Origin: Odontesthes bonariensis
Taxonomy: Eukaryota > Chordata > Actinopteri > Atheriniformes > Atherinopsidae
Length of the DNA: 64,000 nt
Assembly: GCF_027942865.1 (NCBI RefSeq)
Contig: NC_134528.1
Span: 7,807,586-7,871,585 of the forward strand
Direction: 5' to 3'
A program made the position numbers and the translations under genes. Below the pieces are notes generated by a model. It was not told where the DNA came from. It was given only the letters and a program-made list of their open reading frames with translations, and made no database searches. How positions within the stretch are numbered: position 1 is the first letter of the stretch; each line of letters starts with the position of its first letter. This document shows, piece by piece, positions 36,229-51,200 of the stretch.

Positions 36229-39200
36229 CTGTTGTTAAACACCAGGATTTTACAAACTGCTTACACACACGAAGAGGCGGATTATGAGCAAAATAAAGAT
36301 AGTTGAGAAACTTACAGCAGGTCCCATCTCTCCATTGCGACCGCGAGGTCCAGGGGGTCCGATGGGTCCAGGCATACCGTTCATGCCATCCTTACCAGGG
36401 GAGCCGCTGCTTCCAGAGGGTCCCTGTAAACAAAACCAAATGATCACCGGTGAGAAACATTAGCTCAGATGGTTCTTCTGGTGATACGGTGTGATTGAGA
36501 GTAAGAATGGTGCTATTTTAGTGAATTGAGCCCCAACACTCTGTTGACTCTTTTTTCCCCAATCTAAAAAATAATCCAAGACTGTAGGGTTGACTCAGAT
36601 TAAGTGTGGGTGCCTAAACTCAGCTACATATCCAACAGATAAGGATAATTTTCTATGGGTCTTTGGTCCAAGTCTGGTCCTCACAACACTTGCCGTAACC
36701 CATGTGAAAGCCAGCTTATAACATTTGGGCCACATCTGGCACATACAACCACTGCCAACCCGAAGCCTGGCTCGTGTCTGGCCCAATTGGTGGAAGGTAT
36801 GTAAAGTCATGCTAGTAAAGTGCAACGATTTTATCAGTTTATTTTTCTGTCTTCTTGTGTTATTACAAGGCAACTGAATTTAAGCTTTTCATCTGGACAC
36901 AATGGAGAAATTCCAAGGAAAAAACTACAAACTCTTCATTTGTAGAAATGTTGAGTGCCTATGTGTGTGTTTAAATAACTATGTGATGTAACTTAATGTA
37001 GAAAAACAATTTACTTACGCGGGGTCCAGCAGGTCCAGAGGCACCAGCAGGTCCTCTCTCTCCAGCAGATCCCTAAAAGCAAGTGAAGGTGCAAAGATTA
37101 CAGATAGAATATTATTCACATGAGAAAAACAAAAAAATTTCCTTCCACAAAGTCAAGTAAGTTTTGATCGTGTAATTATGTGTTCTACAAGCAATGAATA
37201 TATCTACTTTTGCATGGAAGTAGGATCTATCTAAAAGAAATGTATATATTTCTTATTAAAAATTTAAGTGCATAGTCAGCCATGAGTAAAGTGATGGATA
37301 CACCAAATAGTTTTGTCAGGGAACAAGTTTGATGCCTTCCAAAGTTTTAAAGTGGAAAAAGTTACTCACACCAGGTCCAGGTGGGCCGTGCATGCCAGTC
37401 AATCCTCTGTGTCCCTTGTGGCCTCTGTCTCCAGCCTCACCAGCCTCTCCTCTGTCTCCCTTACCACCAGCGGGGCCCTGAATAAACACAAAGATACCAC
37501 CACATGTTGAGATATAAGGAAATTCTTAAAAACTTGTGTATAAATTATTGATTTATACAATGTAATAAAGAACATACAGCAGCACCACGGGCACCAGCAG
37601 GGCCAGAAGGACCGGCAGGACCAGCGGGACCCTAAAGGACAGGGAGGGTGTGAGAATTTGGTTAGAATGCACACAAGATGCACAGATCTGTTTCTTGCTC
37701 CAAAGGTAATCAGAAAAAGTAGCAATGGGGGCTTACAGACTCTCCACGATCACCAGTCTTGCCAGAGGGGCCAACACCACCGGGGGCTCCAGGACCACCA
37801 GGAGGTCCAGGGGGTCCAGCCATGCCACCCTCTCCACGGTCTCCCTATGAGAGCACATTTCCAGTGAGACAATACTAGGCTGCTAAAGGCTAATTTTACA
37901 GAGATATAAAGGCCAAAATATTTATTTTGCAACCAAAAAGAAGTTTTAATTCGAAGACATGAATTTGGGCCCTAATGACAATAAGATTAGACCAGTAGAA
38001 CAGGATTACCTTGGGGCCAGGAGCTCCATCACGACCAGGAGCACCATCGTGACCAGTGGATCCCTGTGGAATAACAATTATCAATGTTTGCCAGTAAGTA
38101 CTGATGTGTGTGAGACTATTCTACTAAAAAAGTAAACAAGATATACAGCAAATCAAAGCTTCATACCTCACGACCAGCCTCTCCAGGAGCACCAGACAGT
38201 CCAGCGGGTCCAGAAGGTCCGGGGAGTCCTCGCTCACCAACAGGTCCAGAGGGTCCCTGCTTTCCAGGCTCACCCTGAGGAAAACAGAGGAGGTCAGTTC
38301 TCTGGAGGCAGAAGGATACTCAGAGAAGGGTTAAAAAACAATTTTGCCACAAAGAATGCACTCAAAGAATACTCACAGATGGTCCAGGCAGACCAGAGAA
38401 ACCACGTTCTCCACGCTGTCCAGGGAGACCTACAATACCACGGGGTCCAGAAATACCTTGAGGTCCAGAGATACCAGAAGCACCCTGTCACAAAAGTACA
38501 CAGCAGTCATTTAGTGAGCGCACGATTTAAAATCAAGACCTGTAATGCTTTTTTTTGGCTTTCAAAAGAACATAAAGCACTCACAGGAGCTCCATCAGCA
38601 CCAGGAGATCCCCTCTCTCCACCAGGTCCTGAAGCTCCAACAGCACCAGCCTCACCAGGGCGACCAGCTGGGCCAGTCTCACCACGAGCTCCTCTTGGAC
38701 CATCTTTTCCAAGGGGTCCGACAGGTCCAGGTGGTCCGGCAGCTCCCTAAAGACATTTAAAAGTCATGGTAAGCCAAAGATCTCTGAGGACAAGATTGTC
38801 CATTGGTGATCACGGCTGTCACCTCAAAGAGCACATTTCAGAGGATTTTGTGTTCATGATGAAACTCACAGAGGGGCCAGGGGGTCCAACTCTGCCTGCG
38901 GGTCCAGGGAAACCAGTAGGACCCTACACACAAATGCACACAAATGAAATGACAAAAAGAAGTTGATTTCTTACATTATTTGAGTATTCTGAAGTAGTAT
39001 ATTTTAAAATCTACATGAGTTAATGTCACTTGAAGGTAATAAAAAAGTAGCCATCAATGTGACCACTGGATACAGCCAGGTTAAAATTTTTTGTTATTTC
39101 ACTCCATAAATAAAAAAAAACATTTTAAGGCAAAAAAAACTCAACTTCAGCAATGTTTAGGGGCATGAATCATGTATGAGTATGCTTAACGTATAAGTTA

Positions 39201-42200
39201 AACCTTTTTTAAAAACCCTCAGAATATAGGTAGGAATAAAACGGGAAAGTTTGGTTATGCAAGTGCTAAATTAGAAATTTCAATTTGCCAAATTGTATAT
39301 ATATTCTTATGGAAAACCACTCAAAAAAGGTAGAAAATAAAAATCTCTAGTGTTATGTTTACATAGGCTGTATCTAATCAAACATGTACAATTGTCCAGT
39401 AGATAACATCTATCAAACACAACATGTATTTTAAAAGTTCGATATTTTTTCCCCACTCGTCTGAACGATGATATTTCATCTGATATGACCTTGCTTTAAG
39501 AGCGTCATCTCATGCTAGAAAATCTCAGATTGTTAATGAGTACTTACAGGGGGTCCAGCACCACCGCGAGCACCTTTAGGTCCAGATGGGCCAGCGGGTC
39601 CCTGTTGACAGAAACAATTAAAAAAAAATAAAGTCAGGTAAATATCATCCTGTCAAAGGATTTCCATTTGCTAAAACTCAATGTTAAAACTCTCTGGTGT
39701 CGATGATAAAAACAAAATGACTTATTCATGTATAAAAATCATACACTTTCCTCCTTACACAAGCTGTGATTCTGTTTTTCCATGATTATGCTACACAATA
39801 TAGCCTATCAAAGGTTGTTTATGTTACATTTTTGGCTAACCCACCTGAGGACCAGCAGCTCCAACAACTCCAGCAGGTCCAGGAGCACCAGCATCTCCCT
39901 TGGTTCCAGAGTCACCAGTCTCTCCCTTGGCACCAGGCTGACCATCAGCACCCTGAGGTAAGAGTACATGAGGAAACATTGATGAATATTTCTTGTCCAA
40001 GCTCTGATCTTAGGTCAGCATGCTTACACAGTGTTTTTAGAAAAAATATCAACTCACAGGAGGTCCAGCAAATCCAGCAGGTCCAGAAGGTCCAGTCTCT
40101 CCACGCTCACCCTGTCAGAGTCATAAATAAGGCCATTACAACACATCCTGACATTCTGCGTATGGCATCAGCTGCCAGCTCGCTAGAATTTTCATTTCTT
40201 GTTAGTTTTCAGAGCTTTAAACAGAGTTTGTGGAGGAACTTACAGGGGAACCACGAGGACCAGTGGGTCCGGAGACTCCAGCGGGACCACCCTCACCCTA
40301 AAACCAGAGAAAAACCAAAAGGTCAGCCGACAAGCTGGTTGTTCATCACAATAACCTGATCAACCGATAAATCAGCCTCACACATCACCTAAGTGCAGAA
40401 GAAATGCATTGAGCCAAGCATTGAACATCTATTTTAATGAAGCTGAAGTCCATATTAAAATACTACATATCTATATTAACAATATGTAACATTTGCACAC
40501 ATTTTCTTATTCATCTTCAATCATCTAAAAAGAAAAAAGTCACATGATTGCTCAAAGACACTTTAAAAGAAAAGAGAATATTAGCTATTTTACGATACGA
40601 GTAAATAAGTAAAGCAGTAAAATTAGCAGGATACAGCAGAGATTTACAGCTAAATCTTGAATCTGGATGGATGATAGCTGTGGGTTAAAGCAAATATGTT
40701 CTTGACACTCACCTTCTCACCCTGAGCACCAGGAGGTCCAGGGACTCCAATAGCACCTGTCATACCGCGCCCGCCATCTTTGCCAGCGGCACCATCAGCT
40801 CCCTTAGCACCACCGTCACCCTAAACAGAGAGAAATGCTGTAAAAAGCCACTTTTGATGGTGTTGTAAAAAGAGTAGAGCCATGTTGCTACTTTAAATTT
40901 GGATGATCTATTAGGAGAACTTCCAAATTGCTCCTTACTGAGCTGTTCCGTTGTTATACTTACTCTCTCGCCCTTAGCACCGGGGAGACCGCCAGCTCCT
41001 CGCTCACCAGGCATTCCCTGCATACCGGGGCCTCCAACACCACCGGGGGCACCACCTAAACCAGGCTCTCCCTGAGCACACACACAAAAGAAACAAATAT
41101 TCACATTATTATGAGCTGATGGGATGCACTGGGAAAAGTGAGGATCAAGTAGTGGAGCTAACGGTGTCTATCATCGTCAAAGACAATGAAACCACAAATT
41201 TACACGGCAGCAGGTGAATGAGAAGCACTCTGAGGAGCTTTGTAAAAATGTTGCTCTCTAAAGGTGTCACATAAAAGCACAAAATGAAGCCGATTTAAAC
41301 TTTACCATGGTAACATTGTGCATATGGGGTGTGATACTGGAAACTTTGTTATTATAAAGATAATAAAGCTTGTTTCAGTGTAAATAATGCTTGTCACACA
41401 TGAGTAACCGGGGGGGGGGGGGGGCCTTTTCACCCAGATATGTGTGGCAGCATATTTGCACACAGGGACCCAAGTTCAGGAGAAACAACTGACAGATGTG
41501 CTTGCACATTTTTTCACGAGTGGTTTTTTAGGCTACTCAAATGTATATTCTGCATCGTTATAGCTATTTCTTCGCTTTCTTATCAACAGCCATAGTAGAA
41601 AGTGAAATGAGGGATTGTTTGTCTTGTTTTTAGAGAGTTTTAAAGTTTCATCATGGTTTGAATGGGCTTATGAGCCTCACAAACAAACACAAGGCAGTAA
41701 ATACTGATATTTTAAACACAAACAAGCACAGAATGAGAAGCGTGGATGCAGATGACAAACATCAGTGAAAAGAACATTGAGCAAATCACTGCAACTGCTG
41801 TCATGTTTTTTGATGAATTTGCTCCTTTTTGGTTCAGAATGTATTCTGACCACCTCGATTCTAAATGAATATCAGAAGTGTACACAGTGTGATTCCTAAA
41901 GGCATATATGCTTTGCAAGGTGATACATGCAGCATACACAGAATACAGGATGAAGCCAATTCACACATAGGGGAAAGTGTTATCTAATCAAAGCAATCTT
42001 AAGATTATATTGAACTTGGAATAAACACTTGTTTATACTGGCTTTCCTGAAACATTTTCATTTCTTCAAACTACATAGTGGGTTTTTGTGTGTATATTCA
42101 ATACTATAAAGGAACAAATTGCAGATTATTTTACTTTCCTGACCTTCGCTCCCTTTTTCCCATTTTACAAGAAAGCTGCCTCTTTTTGGAATGGGTAAAA

Positions 42201-45200
42201 CATGTGCAGTGGTAAATGCTTTTTATGCTATTTGTTGACATCAGAGAGCGGTTTTTCTTTCGTTCTGTGTCATTTCAAAGACTGGACTGACATGTCGAGT
42301 TTGATATTCAACAAAAACCCATCTCAACCGCAGCCTCGGTCTTTCAGAAGCTCCTCGTCTTTTTTCAAACACACCTTAGCTCCATCGTTACCAGCAGGGC
42401 CGGGAGCCCCACGTGGTCCAGTTGGACCAGAAATGCCGTTACCACCGCGCTCACCAGGGAAGCCTCTGTCCCCCTGAAGGAAAGAAGGAACGCATCAGTC
42501 ACAGCTTTTTTTCTCCAGTGATTGGAGGAGCAGGGTGTATCACATGCTCTGAAAAAGGTTTGTTTCTTAAACGCAGGAGATACTCACTCTGGGTCCAGTT
42601 GCGCCACCGGGTCCAGTCTCACCAGGAGCACCCTGAACAAAGAAGGAAGAAGATCATCCTTATGTCCGCATTACAGCATTTACATTTACATCAGTTGTCT
42701 TTTGCTCTAAATCTGTCTGTGTTTGAAATATCTCAATAACGACTACATTTAACACTACACACTAAATCCTAACTTAGAGACGAGTCAAATTTAGGATGTA
42801 ATAGATTTGTGTGTTAACAATTTCTTGTGAATCATACCTGATCACCAGGCTTGCCAGTCTCACCAGTAGCACCTTGGGGTCCAGGGAGACCCTGTACAAA
42901 GACAAAAGGTGGCAAGTTTAACAAGCAGAGTCGTACTGCAACATAGAAATATGTTAGAGAACTTACGACGGCTTTAAGGCCGTCGGGATACTCTAAAACT
43001 CACCTGGAATCCGGGAGCACCAGCTGATCCTTGCTCTCCCTTCTCTCCAGCAGGTCCCTGAACAGAGACAAGAGAAGTAAACAATGAAAAACAAGTCTCC
43101 CTATGAAATATAGAACTAATCTCCTCTGATGTTACGTTAGTTACATTAGTTATTTTAGATAAATGAGGTGAGATACATACAGCAGGGCCAGAAGGTCCAG
43201 GAGCACCAACATCACCATCTTTGCCAGGAGCACCCTGAGAACACAAATAATATTTGATATATCACCAAAAGGTTCTCTGGTCCTTTTTTTGTCTTTTATT
43301 TTGATATATTGGAGCACTAAAGGTAATAAAGCCTGTTATGTATAGTTTTAACATTATTACAGTACTTACAACAGCGCCAAGAGCACCAGCGGGACCTCGC
43401 TCACCAGGCTTACCACCTTCACCCTGTTAAATAGACAGAAGTCCACACTTACAGCCACTGTTGAAGGGATTTTGTACCATAATCAGTATCTTTTATTATC
43501 GAATGCTCTGGTCTACAAGAGTAAATGTAATTTAATTTAAATAATGACCCCATTCTTGATCTTTCAAGAGTTCTATTTTTAAATTCATAAAGAAAATGAG
43601 AGGAGAATTTCTGTCGACTCACAGCTACTCCCTTGGGTCCTGGGAAACCCATAACACCGGGCTGTCCTCTGGCTCCAGCGGGGCCAGAAGCTCCACCACG
43701 GCCATCTTGTCCAGGAGCACCCTAAAGATTACAGGCAGAAGAGAATGAAAATGTGTCAAGTTTTAGTTAACTCATTCCAGCTCCTGTTCTTTGCCATATC
43801 AAGTCATATCAGAAACAGAACTTACAGCAGGTCCAGCTTTGCCATCAGGGCCAGGGCTTCCAGGGCTACCAGTCACACCCTAAAGGGAAAATGTCACATT
43901 TGAGATTCACTCAAAGACCTTTGCCAACATGTTTTGGTTTCAGGTTTGTCTGCTTTGTGTCTTTCTTAAGAATTGTTGCAGCAGCTATAATTTACCTTGG
44001 ATCCGGGAGCGCCAGGAGCACCAGAGCTTCCAGACTCACCGGTGGCTCCTTGAACTCCCATTGCTCCGGGGGCACCACGCTCACCAGGGGCACCCTGAAA
44101 CGCAGGTGAAAAAGAGTCGGGATAAATCTCCACAGGCTATGATAGTGGAGAGTGGTTTGACAACTCTCATATATCTGAGAGATGCAGTTATGGCTTTCTG
44201 TTGCTCTTCAGTGGTCACAATGACCATCTGATAGGTTTGAATACGGTAGGACAGCTGATGAGCTGGAACCAATGTTTTTCAAATGTGATCCTGATCTGAC
44301 TGAGGAATTAACTAACTCACCTTTCCACCAGCAGGTCCATCAGCACCAGGGAAACCACGAGCGCCAGGGGAACCCTAAAAACAGAGACACCAGCCATGTC
44401 ACTAACTGGATTTTACAGCTGAATAACTCACAATGCAGGGGTGAATCCCCCTGGGAATTTAACATACTGCAAATGAAAAGCAAAATTGCACAAACATGCT
44501 TTAGATGGCTTTGACCTAGAACCCTTAACACATAAGAAATGATGATATCTTTTGCTATATCGCAAGCACGTAGAATGAGAGCACAAGTAGCTGAGAGAAA
44601 TCTGATAAAGCTGATAAAGTAAAAGAAGAAGGACAATAACATACACGCTCGCCAGGGGGTCCACGGGCTCCAGCACCGCCGGGCTCTCCACGTCCTCCTC
44701 TCTTTCCCTCCTCACCAGAGGGGCCAGCAAGTCCCTGAATTCCAGCGGGGCCCTATAAAAGAAAGGAAAGCAACCATCTTATTTCCTTATATCCCAAAAA
44801 GTGATAAAAGAATCGCAAAATACAAACAATGCAATGTGAGACTTACAGATTCACCCTTGGCACCAGGCTCTCCCTTAGGACCAGAGGGACCAGGGTCACC
44901 CTGTTGGCAGATCCAGACATATCTTATTGAGGCTGTCAGGTGATCCAGAATCTCTGTAACACTGTCAAACTTGACACCAAAACTCAAAATTCACACAATA
45001 AGTAGCCCACTCACGTTGTTACCCTTGGGACCAGGAGCACCAATAGCTCCCTGAGCTCCAGCGGGACCACGAGAACCAGGGAAACCAGGAGCACCAGCGA
45101 TACCAGCAGAACCCTAGGTGAAAGAGAGCTGAGGTGTAAGAACAATTCATGTGCAGGATCCGAGTGGGGTAAACATGATCTATGTGAAGAATACTTACAG

Positions 45201-48200
45201 TAGCACCCTTAGCACCAGCGGAACCATCAGATCCAGGAGCACCCTGCCAGAAGAGTAACAAGGCAGTTTTCAAAAAACGTTCTACTCTGTAAAACATGTG
45301 AAAAAGATGTAACAGTATGATAAAAATCAAGATCTACTCACAGCAGCTCCAGCAGGTCCAACGGCTCCTGGGTTACCGGGCTCACCACGGGCTCCCTGAG
45401 CTCCCTCATTTCCACGGCCTCCCTGAGGACCAGTCTCACCCTGTGGAGCAATATAAACCATAGCTCTGAAAATCTGCATTTTTAATACCATATTGAGTGA
45501 GGTGACAAATCAAAAGCTCATTGTCTGTAAGGCAGAATGATAGCTTATAAAGTATGCATAAAGAAATTAAAAGAGGGGTTAAAAACCTATAAAAAAACTA
45601 CGTAAGTTTTTTACACTTGTGAAAAATAAAATACATTCTAAGTGTAAAAAGGATAAATAGTCCTGGTAATGGCCTAAAATTGTTTTTAAAAGTGTGGATT
45701 TTAATTTTTCTGTCAACAGCAACTGAATGATGTCAGCTTCTTCTCCTCCCCTCTTCTCTGGATCCCACAAAAACCACAGATCTGTGTGACTGCAGGCGTT
45801 AAAATAGATTTACTTAAGCGGTGTTTCCCAGTTCTGATGATCTGGACCAACTGCCTTTCATTTTTAAGATGCTTCCGTGCTCAAATGTACCTCATTCAAA
45901 TGAACTGGCCACCGCTTGTAATCAAGTTTGGCAGAAAGTTTGAGCCAGGTGTACTGAAGCAGAGAAAAGTCTCAATGATGCAGATCAGATCGGGGAGGGG
46001 GGGGGGCAGCAGAAGAAAGGTGCCATCAGAGGTCCAATGATGCCATCTAGTGGCTTGAGGGTTAATCTGGACTGTACAGTATCATGCCAAATTGACAGTT
46101 TTTAGTTTCATAGCACGGTCCTTAATGGCTAATTAATTTATAGAAATCAGGGCTTATCCTGCAAATTCTAAGGCGTCCCAGAACACGGCTTAATCTGTAC
46201 AGATAGTTTTTCTACTAATAAGAGATTATGAGACTGAATGTTCGGAGTATGGCTAACAAGTTCAAATAACGTCCCTCCTATGTTGTCCCTGGTTACAAAA
46301 GCAACTCTTATTCGAAGTTAGACATGAGACAGGAAGGCGCAGCAGAGGTGCAGCACCTAAACTGGATCTAGAAAAACCCAACGGCCCGTTTTGGCATTAA
46401 ATTTCCAGAATATTGTGTGGTTTACCTTAGCACCAGCACCACCAGGGAATCCAGGGGCACCAGCAGGTCCAGTAGGTCCCTAAATATCAAGACAGATAAT
46501 GTTATCAGACATTTAATTTACAGCATAACATCAGTTGCATTAAAAACAACAGTGAATAGAATCTCCTACTATTGCAGTTTGTGCTGATTTAATAGTTTGA
46601 AGTACTTACGGGAGGACCAGCAGGACCGGTGTTGCCATCATTACCACGAGCACCCTGCAGAAGAGGACGGGGAAATTACATCAAACACATAGAGCTCTAA
46701 ACCTCAGTAAGTGACATAATATTGTAAATATAAAGAATGAGAGGCAAGTTTTTGTGCATCCCTTCCACCAGCAGTTGTTTCAGTGGATGAGATTGCAAAG
46801 AGAGGGAGGTCAGGACTTACAGATGGGCCTGGAGCTCCAGGGCGGCCTCTCTCGCCAGGAAGACCACGAGCACCCTAGAAGAAACAAAGAAAGGAGAACA
46901 ATGTTAGCTTGATGGCACTGGGATATTTTAAATAAACTTTTTTTGTGTTTATGCAAATCAGATGGAAGGTTATAGCCAATCTATATCAATAAGACAGGAT
47001 ATGTGTTTATTTCTAAACGTACCATAGCACCAGGGACACCGTTCTCACCAGAGGCACCAGGCTCTCCCTGCAGACGAAAACAGAGAGAAGGGAAAGGATT
47101 AGCTCTGTAATAGCTGAGCTGAATCCAAATCTAATGATGAGACTCTCTCCTGAGCAATAACTCATCCTGTCGTCTTACCTTGGGGCCAGCAGGTCCACCG
47201 TCTCCCTTGGCTCCATCGAGACCGCTGAAACCCTGTAGGCAAGATCAGTGAGCATCATTCAGATCACGACAACTTTAATAATGCCAGAGCAATGAGAAAC
47301 AATCACTAAAACTCACTCTGTGTCCCTTGATGCCGGGGAGTCCAGCAGTTCCGGGGAATCCACGAGCACCCTGCATGAGAAAAAATACACACATATACAT
47401 TTTTCAACGTGTGTTTTAAAAGCTTGCAAATCCCTGATGCAGATGGGGAGGGACTGGAGATCAAAACTAGAACATCTGAACAAACTGTGAATGATTTAAA
47501 AAATAAATATAGTCTTATAATTCTAAAAATGGGGAGCATCTTTAAAGATAATCAAAATCGACTTGTGTGGCCTTGTGTATATCAGTCTTTACATAAATGT
47601 CGACATGGGATTTATTCTATCTGGCACTTCCTGATCTTTGCTCTCAATGGGAATTGCTCACCTGAGGGCCAGCAGATCCACGCTCACCAGGGCGTCCAGG
47701 TTTGCCAGGCTCACCCTTTTGAAACACAGAGAAAACAATTAACTTCAACAATCACTGACAGCAGTATGTTTCATTTGGACTGTGTATAAACTAAAAAGAG
47801 GCCAGACAATAAGTTCCTTAAGCAGGACATAAGAATGCAACACAAGGATGAACTGACATCTAATACATCTACGAAGGCCCTTTTTTTAGTTAATGGATTA
47901 AAGTCTGACCTCATCAAACACAGAGAGAAAAGGAATAAAATCAACAATAAATCACTTACATCGTCACCATTCTTTCCAGGGGGACCAGAAGCACCACGAG
48001 AACCCATGGGACCCTAAAAACAGCAACAGATAACATGATTGGTACTCTGAATATTCATTGGTAAAGAAGAAAGAGTGAGAGGAAAAAATGTGTGCATGCA
48101 AATGTGTGTTAGTGGGTCAACAATTAAAACAGGAAGTGGAGCGCAGGTCTCTATCCAGTTTTAATTAGCATCTTATGATGTTTACAACAGCCTTTGAAGT

Positions 48201-51200
48201 TGAAGAGCTGTGCTTCGTTGTCTATGAAGTTGAGGTTTTCCCTCCTAGCTTATATCAAAGATAAAACAAGATTATAGTTCATGTATACTTACAGAAGCTC
48301 CAGGCTCACCAGGCTCTCCTGCGGGTCCAGGGTTACCTACAGGACCCTAATGGACAACAAGAGAAACAGATTAACACAAAGTCATCTTCAAGGCATCTGT
48401 TTTAGATACCTGATGCAGGAAAATAGATTAAAGGGATAACTGAACTGTTGTTCATAAGGGGATACTTACATTGTAGCCAGGGGGTCCAGGAGGACCACGG
48501 GGACCTGAAGGACCCTATTGATGAAGGTGAGAAAAAAGCCATTAAGTTCTCTTCAAATCTTTTAAACATTTTGCAAATGGCAGTATTTCGAGAGAAAGAA
48601 AGAAAAGCCTTCATACGACTGGGCCAGGAACTGGTGGGCCACTGGATTTGGAGTGGTCAACGTAGCTCATTTGAGGAGAGAAGTTCTGTGAAAGGAGAAG
48701 ATGCGAAATTAGTCACTGAGTTTTAGATAAACAACACATTAAAGTCCCACCCCAACACAAAAACCTCAAATCTGTGCCTTTTTTTCCCCTCAAAATTATA
48801 TTGTAATGATGCCATCAGCTGTATAAATTCCTCGGCTCCAGGAGAATAATCAAAACTTCTCATCATGAATGAATTCGTTTCAACTTTGACATTATGATGT
48901 TAACTGCTCTTATGAGTGAACCTAAACCTAACCTAAACCCGAGTAGAGGGGAGCTGTCTCCAGTAACAGTGCCGAAACACACATGGAGGAAATTTCTTAT
49001 TTAAGTCCTGCGTCCTGAGCTTCTGTCTGTGTCAGGAAAAGAACTACAGAGATATTCCATTCTGAATCACAGTATAAAGAGGGAATTTTAAGTTTCTAAG
49101 ACAACTCTCTTTTATGCAGACGTGAGTCATGTGACTTTATAGATGCCTTGGTGTGGTAGCACTTACTCCGCCAAGGCCAGGGGGGCCAGGGGGGCCAGGA
49201 GGGCCAGGGAGGCCAGGCTGTCCAGGCAATCCATCATTGCCAGGAACACCGGGAGGACCCTGAGGAAAAAGTCATTCAGACACTGTCAGTTAACAATATT
49301 CATCATTAATATTTCAATTATGTCAATCACTTTCCATGAAACCCCAACTTTAATAACTTCACTAAGTTGAATAACATACAGAAAGTGCAAAGTGTTCTGT
49401 AAAACAAAGTTTTGTTTTTTTTTAAATGATGGAATTAGCTTCTTGATAGCACTTTACTTTTTGACTTTGGGACTATTGAACTCTCATTGACCTTTCGACC
49501 TATTTACCAAATGGTATCTGTGACGTCACAGCAGCTTCATCACCATGCGCGTCACTTTCTAGCGTTTCTCTCTCCAAATACACAGTGGTGCTGTGTATAT
49601 ATTACAGTTTTAACCACTAACTGGTGACACGCACAATAAAGCAAAGACAATTATGTTTCGATATCCTAAAAACAATCAGGAAGAAACCAAATGTGAAGCA
49701 GAAAATATGCTAATCGGTGTGATTTGCGCTGAATGTGAAAGGCTGCACAAGGCAGTAATATTTCCTATGGAAGCCACTCAACAAGGAGACACACTAATGA
49801 GCCATTGCTTTGACTAACTCATATTATTTGTCTCTGACAGAAAACAATCATATTTAAGAATCTCTAAAAATATGAAGGTGTTTTAAATATCTAAATTCTC
49901 TGCTTATCCTTACACATACAACTTCAAAATTAAATTACAGATGGCATTCAAGAAATGTCCCTTGAATTGTGTGGAAAATGTAAAAATGTAAAAAGGAAAG
50001 TGGAACCTACCTGGTCTCCATCGGGCCCAGTGGGTCCCTTTGGTATCTAGAGATAGATAGAAATACTGAATTAAGCTATGCTGCCATGTTTCCCCACAAT
50101 GTAAAGCCAAGACTATCCCCTATAATTTAAGCTAGTATATGAAGTTTAGAGTTTGGACTTCTAATATTGTTTTCCACATGAATCAAAGAGAAAAGGGCAA
50201 AATACCTCAGAGTCTGGATACGGGGTTCCTAAAGAATCAACAAAAAAAGGAATGTCAACACCTCTTGAACACAAATTAATTTACATTCAAAGTATTCTAC
50301 ACTTGAAAGTGATAGGTGAAGCTAGCATAAAGCCACAAGTCAACGTCATCTACAGCAGGATGGGAGATTCAAGCAGGAAATACGGTATGTGAAAGGATCA
50401 CTGAATCAAAAGCAACATGGAGCCTTATTACCAAATAATCAAATAGGGAAGAAGAAGAAAAATCAAAAGATTAAAATGTTTTTGGTACATGTGACATGTT
50501 TAACTCTGCATTGATGGTGCACAGGCAGCCATGTTGGGAAATTGCACATTTATTGCCAAATTCCACCAAAGAGGGAACATAATCCACCGTTAAAAGAATT
50601 TATATTCTCATGAAATTGAACCAAAAAGATATAATCCAAAGTGATTATTTTCTGAAAGAAATCCTCAAGCAAGCAAACAGGCAGGCAGGCAATAGGGCTG
50701 AAGGCATCACGTCCATTTGTGGCCAGAGAACCAGGGATGGTCAGAGGTGGATGAGAGGAAACTAGGTGGCACCATAAGGCTAATGAAACCACAGAATTAG
50801 TTGGTAATACCATCGGTGTCGGGGCAGATAGGGCAGCACTCTCCATCTGGGATGTATGGATCTTCGCAGTCGGATGTATCCTCACACATCACATCGTCGC
50901 AAATGACATTCCCACTGTCGCACACGCACATTTGGCATGGCTCTGGTTTCCATACATCCTTGTCGTTGTACAACTGTCCGTCTAAATTGCAGCTGCCATA
51001 TGTGCCTGGAAAGGAAAACAAATCATCATGAGTTTGGTTAAACTGAGGGTAGATAAGAGGAGAGTGAGGGCATCATGTAAATGCCGACTTAAATAAACAA
51101 TTAGTTTAGGTGTAAAGTAAGCATGTACAGCTTTGTTTGACCTTTTCTGCAGCTGCACACTATTGGTTTGTATTATAGTACATTAGAATAGATGGGACTT

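Noticed and set aside
39766-40359. 197-codon + strand ORF rich in QEVQ/QQVQ-type repeats
   Set aside because: It is the antisense of G-X-Y repeat exons; the apparent repeats come from the 9-bp periodicity of collagen codons.
42966-42985. Short GC-rich inverted repeat CGACGGC...GCCGTCG in a col1a1 intron
   Set aside because: Seven-base arms close to an exon; too short to distinguish from chance and without any accompanying signal.
36316-48514. Regularly spaced 54/108-bp similar units, considered as a CRISPR-like or tandem array
   Set aside because: The units are collagen exons with G-X-Y coding and canonical splice sites; spacers differ in length and are ordinary introns.
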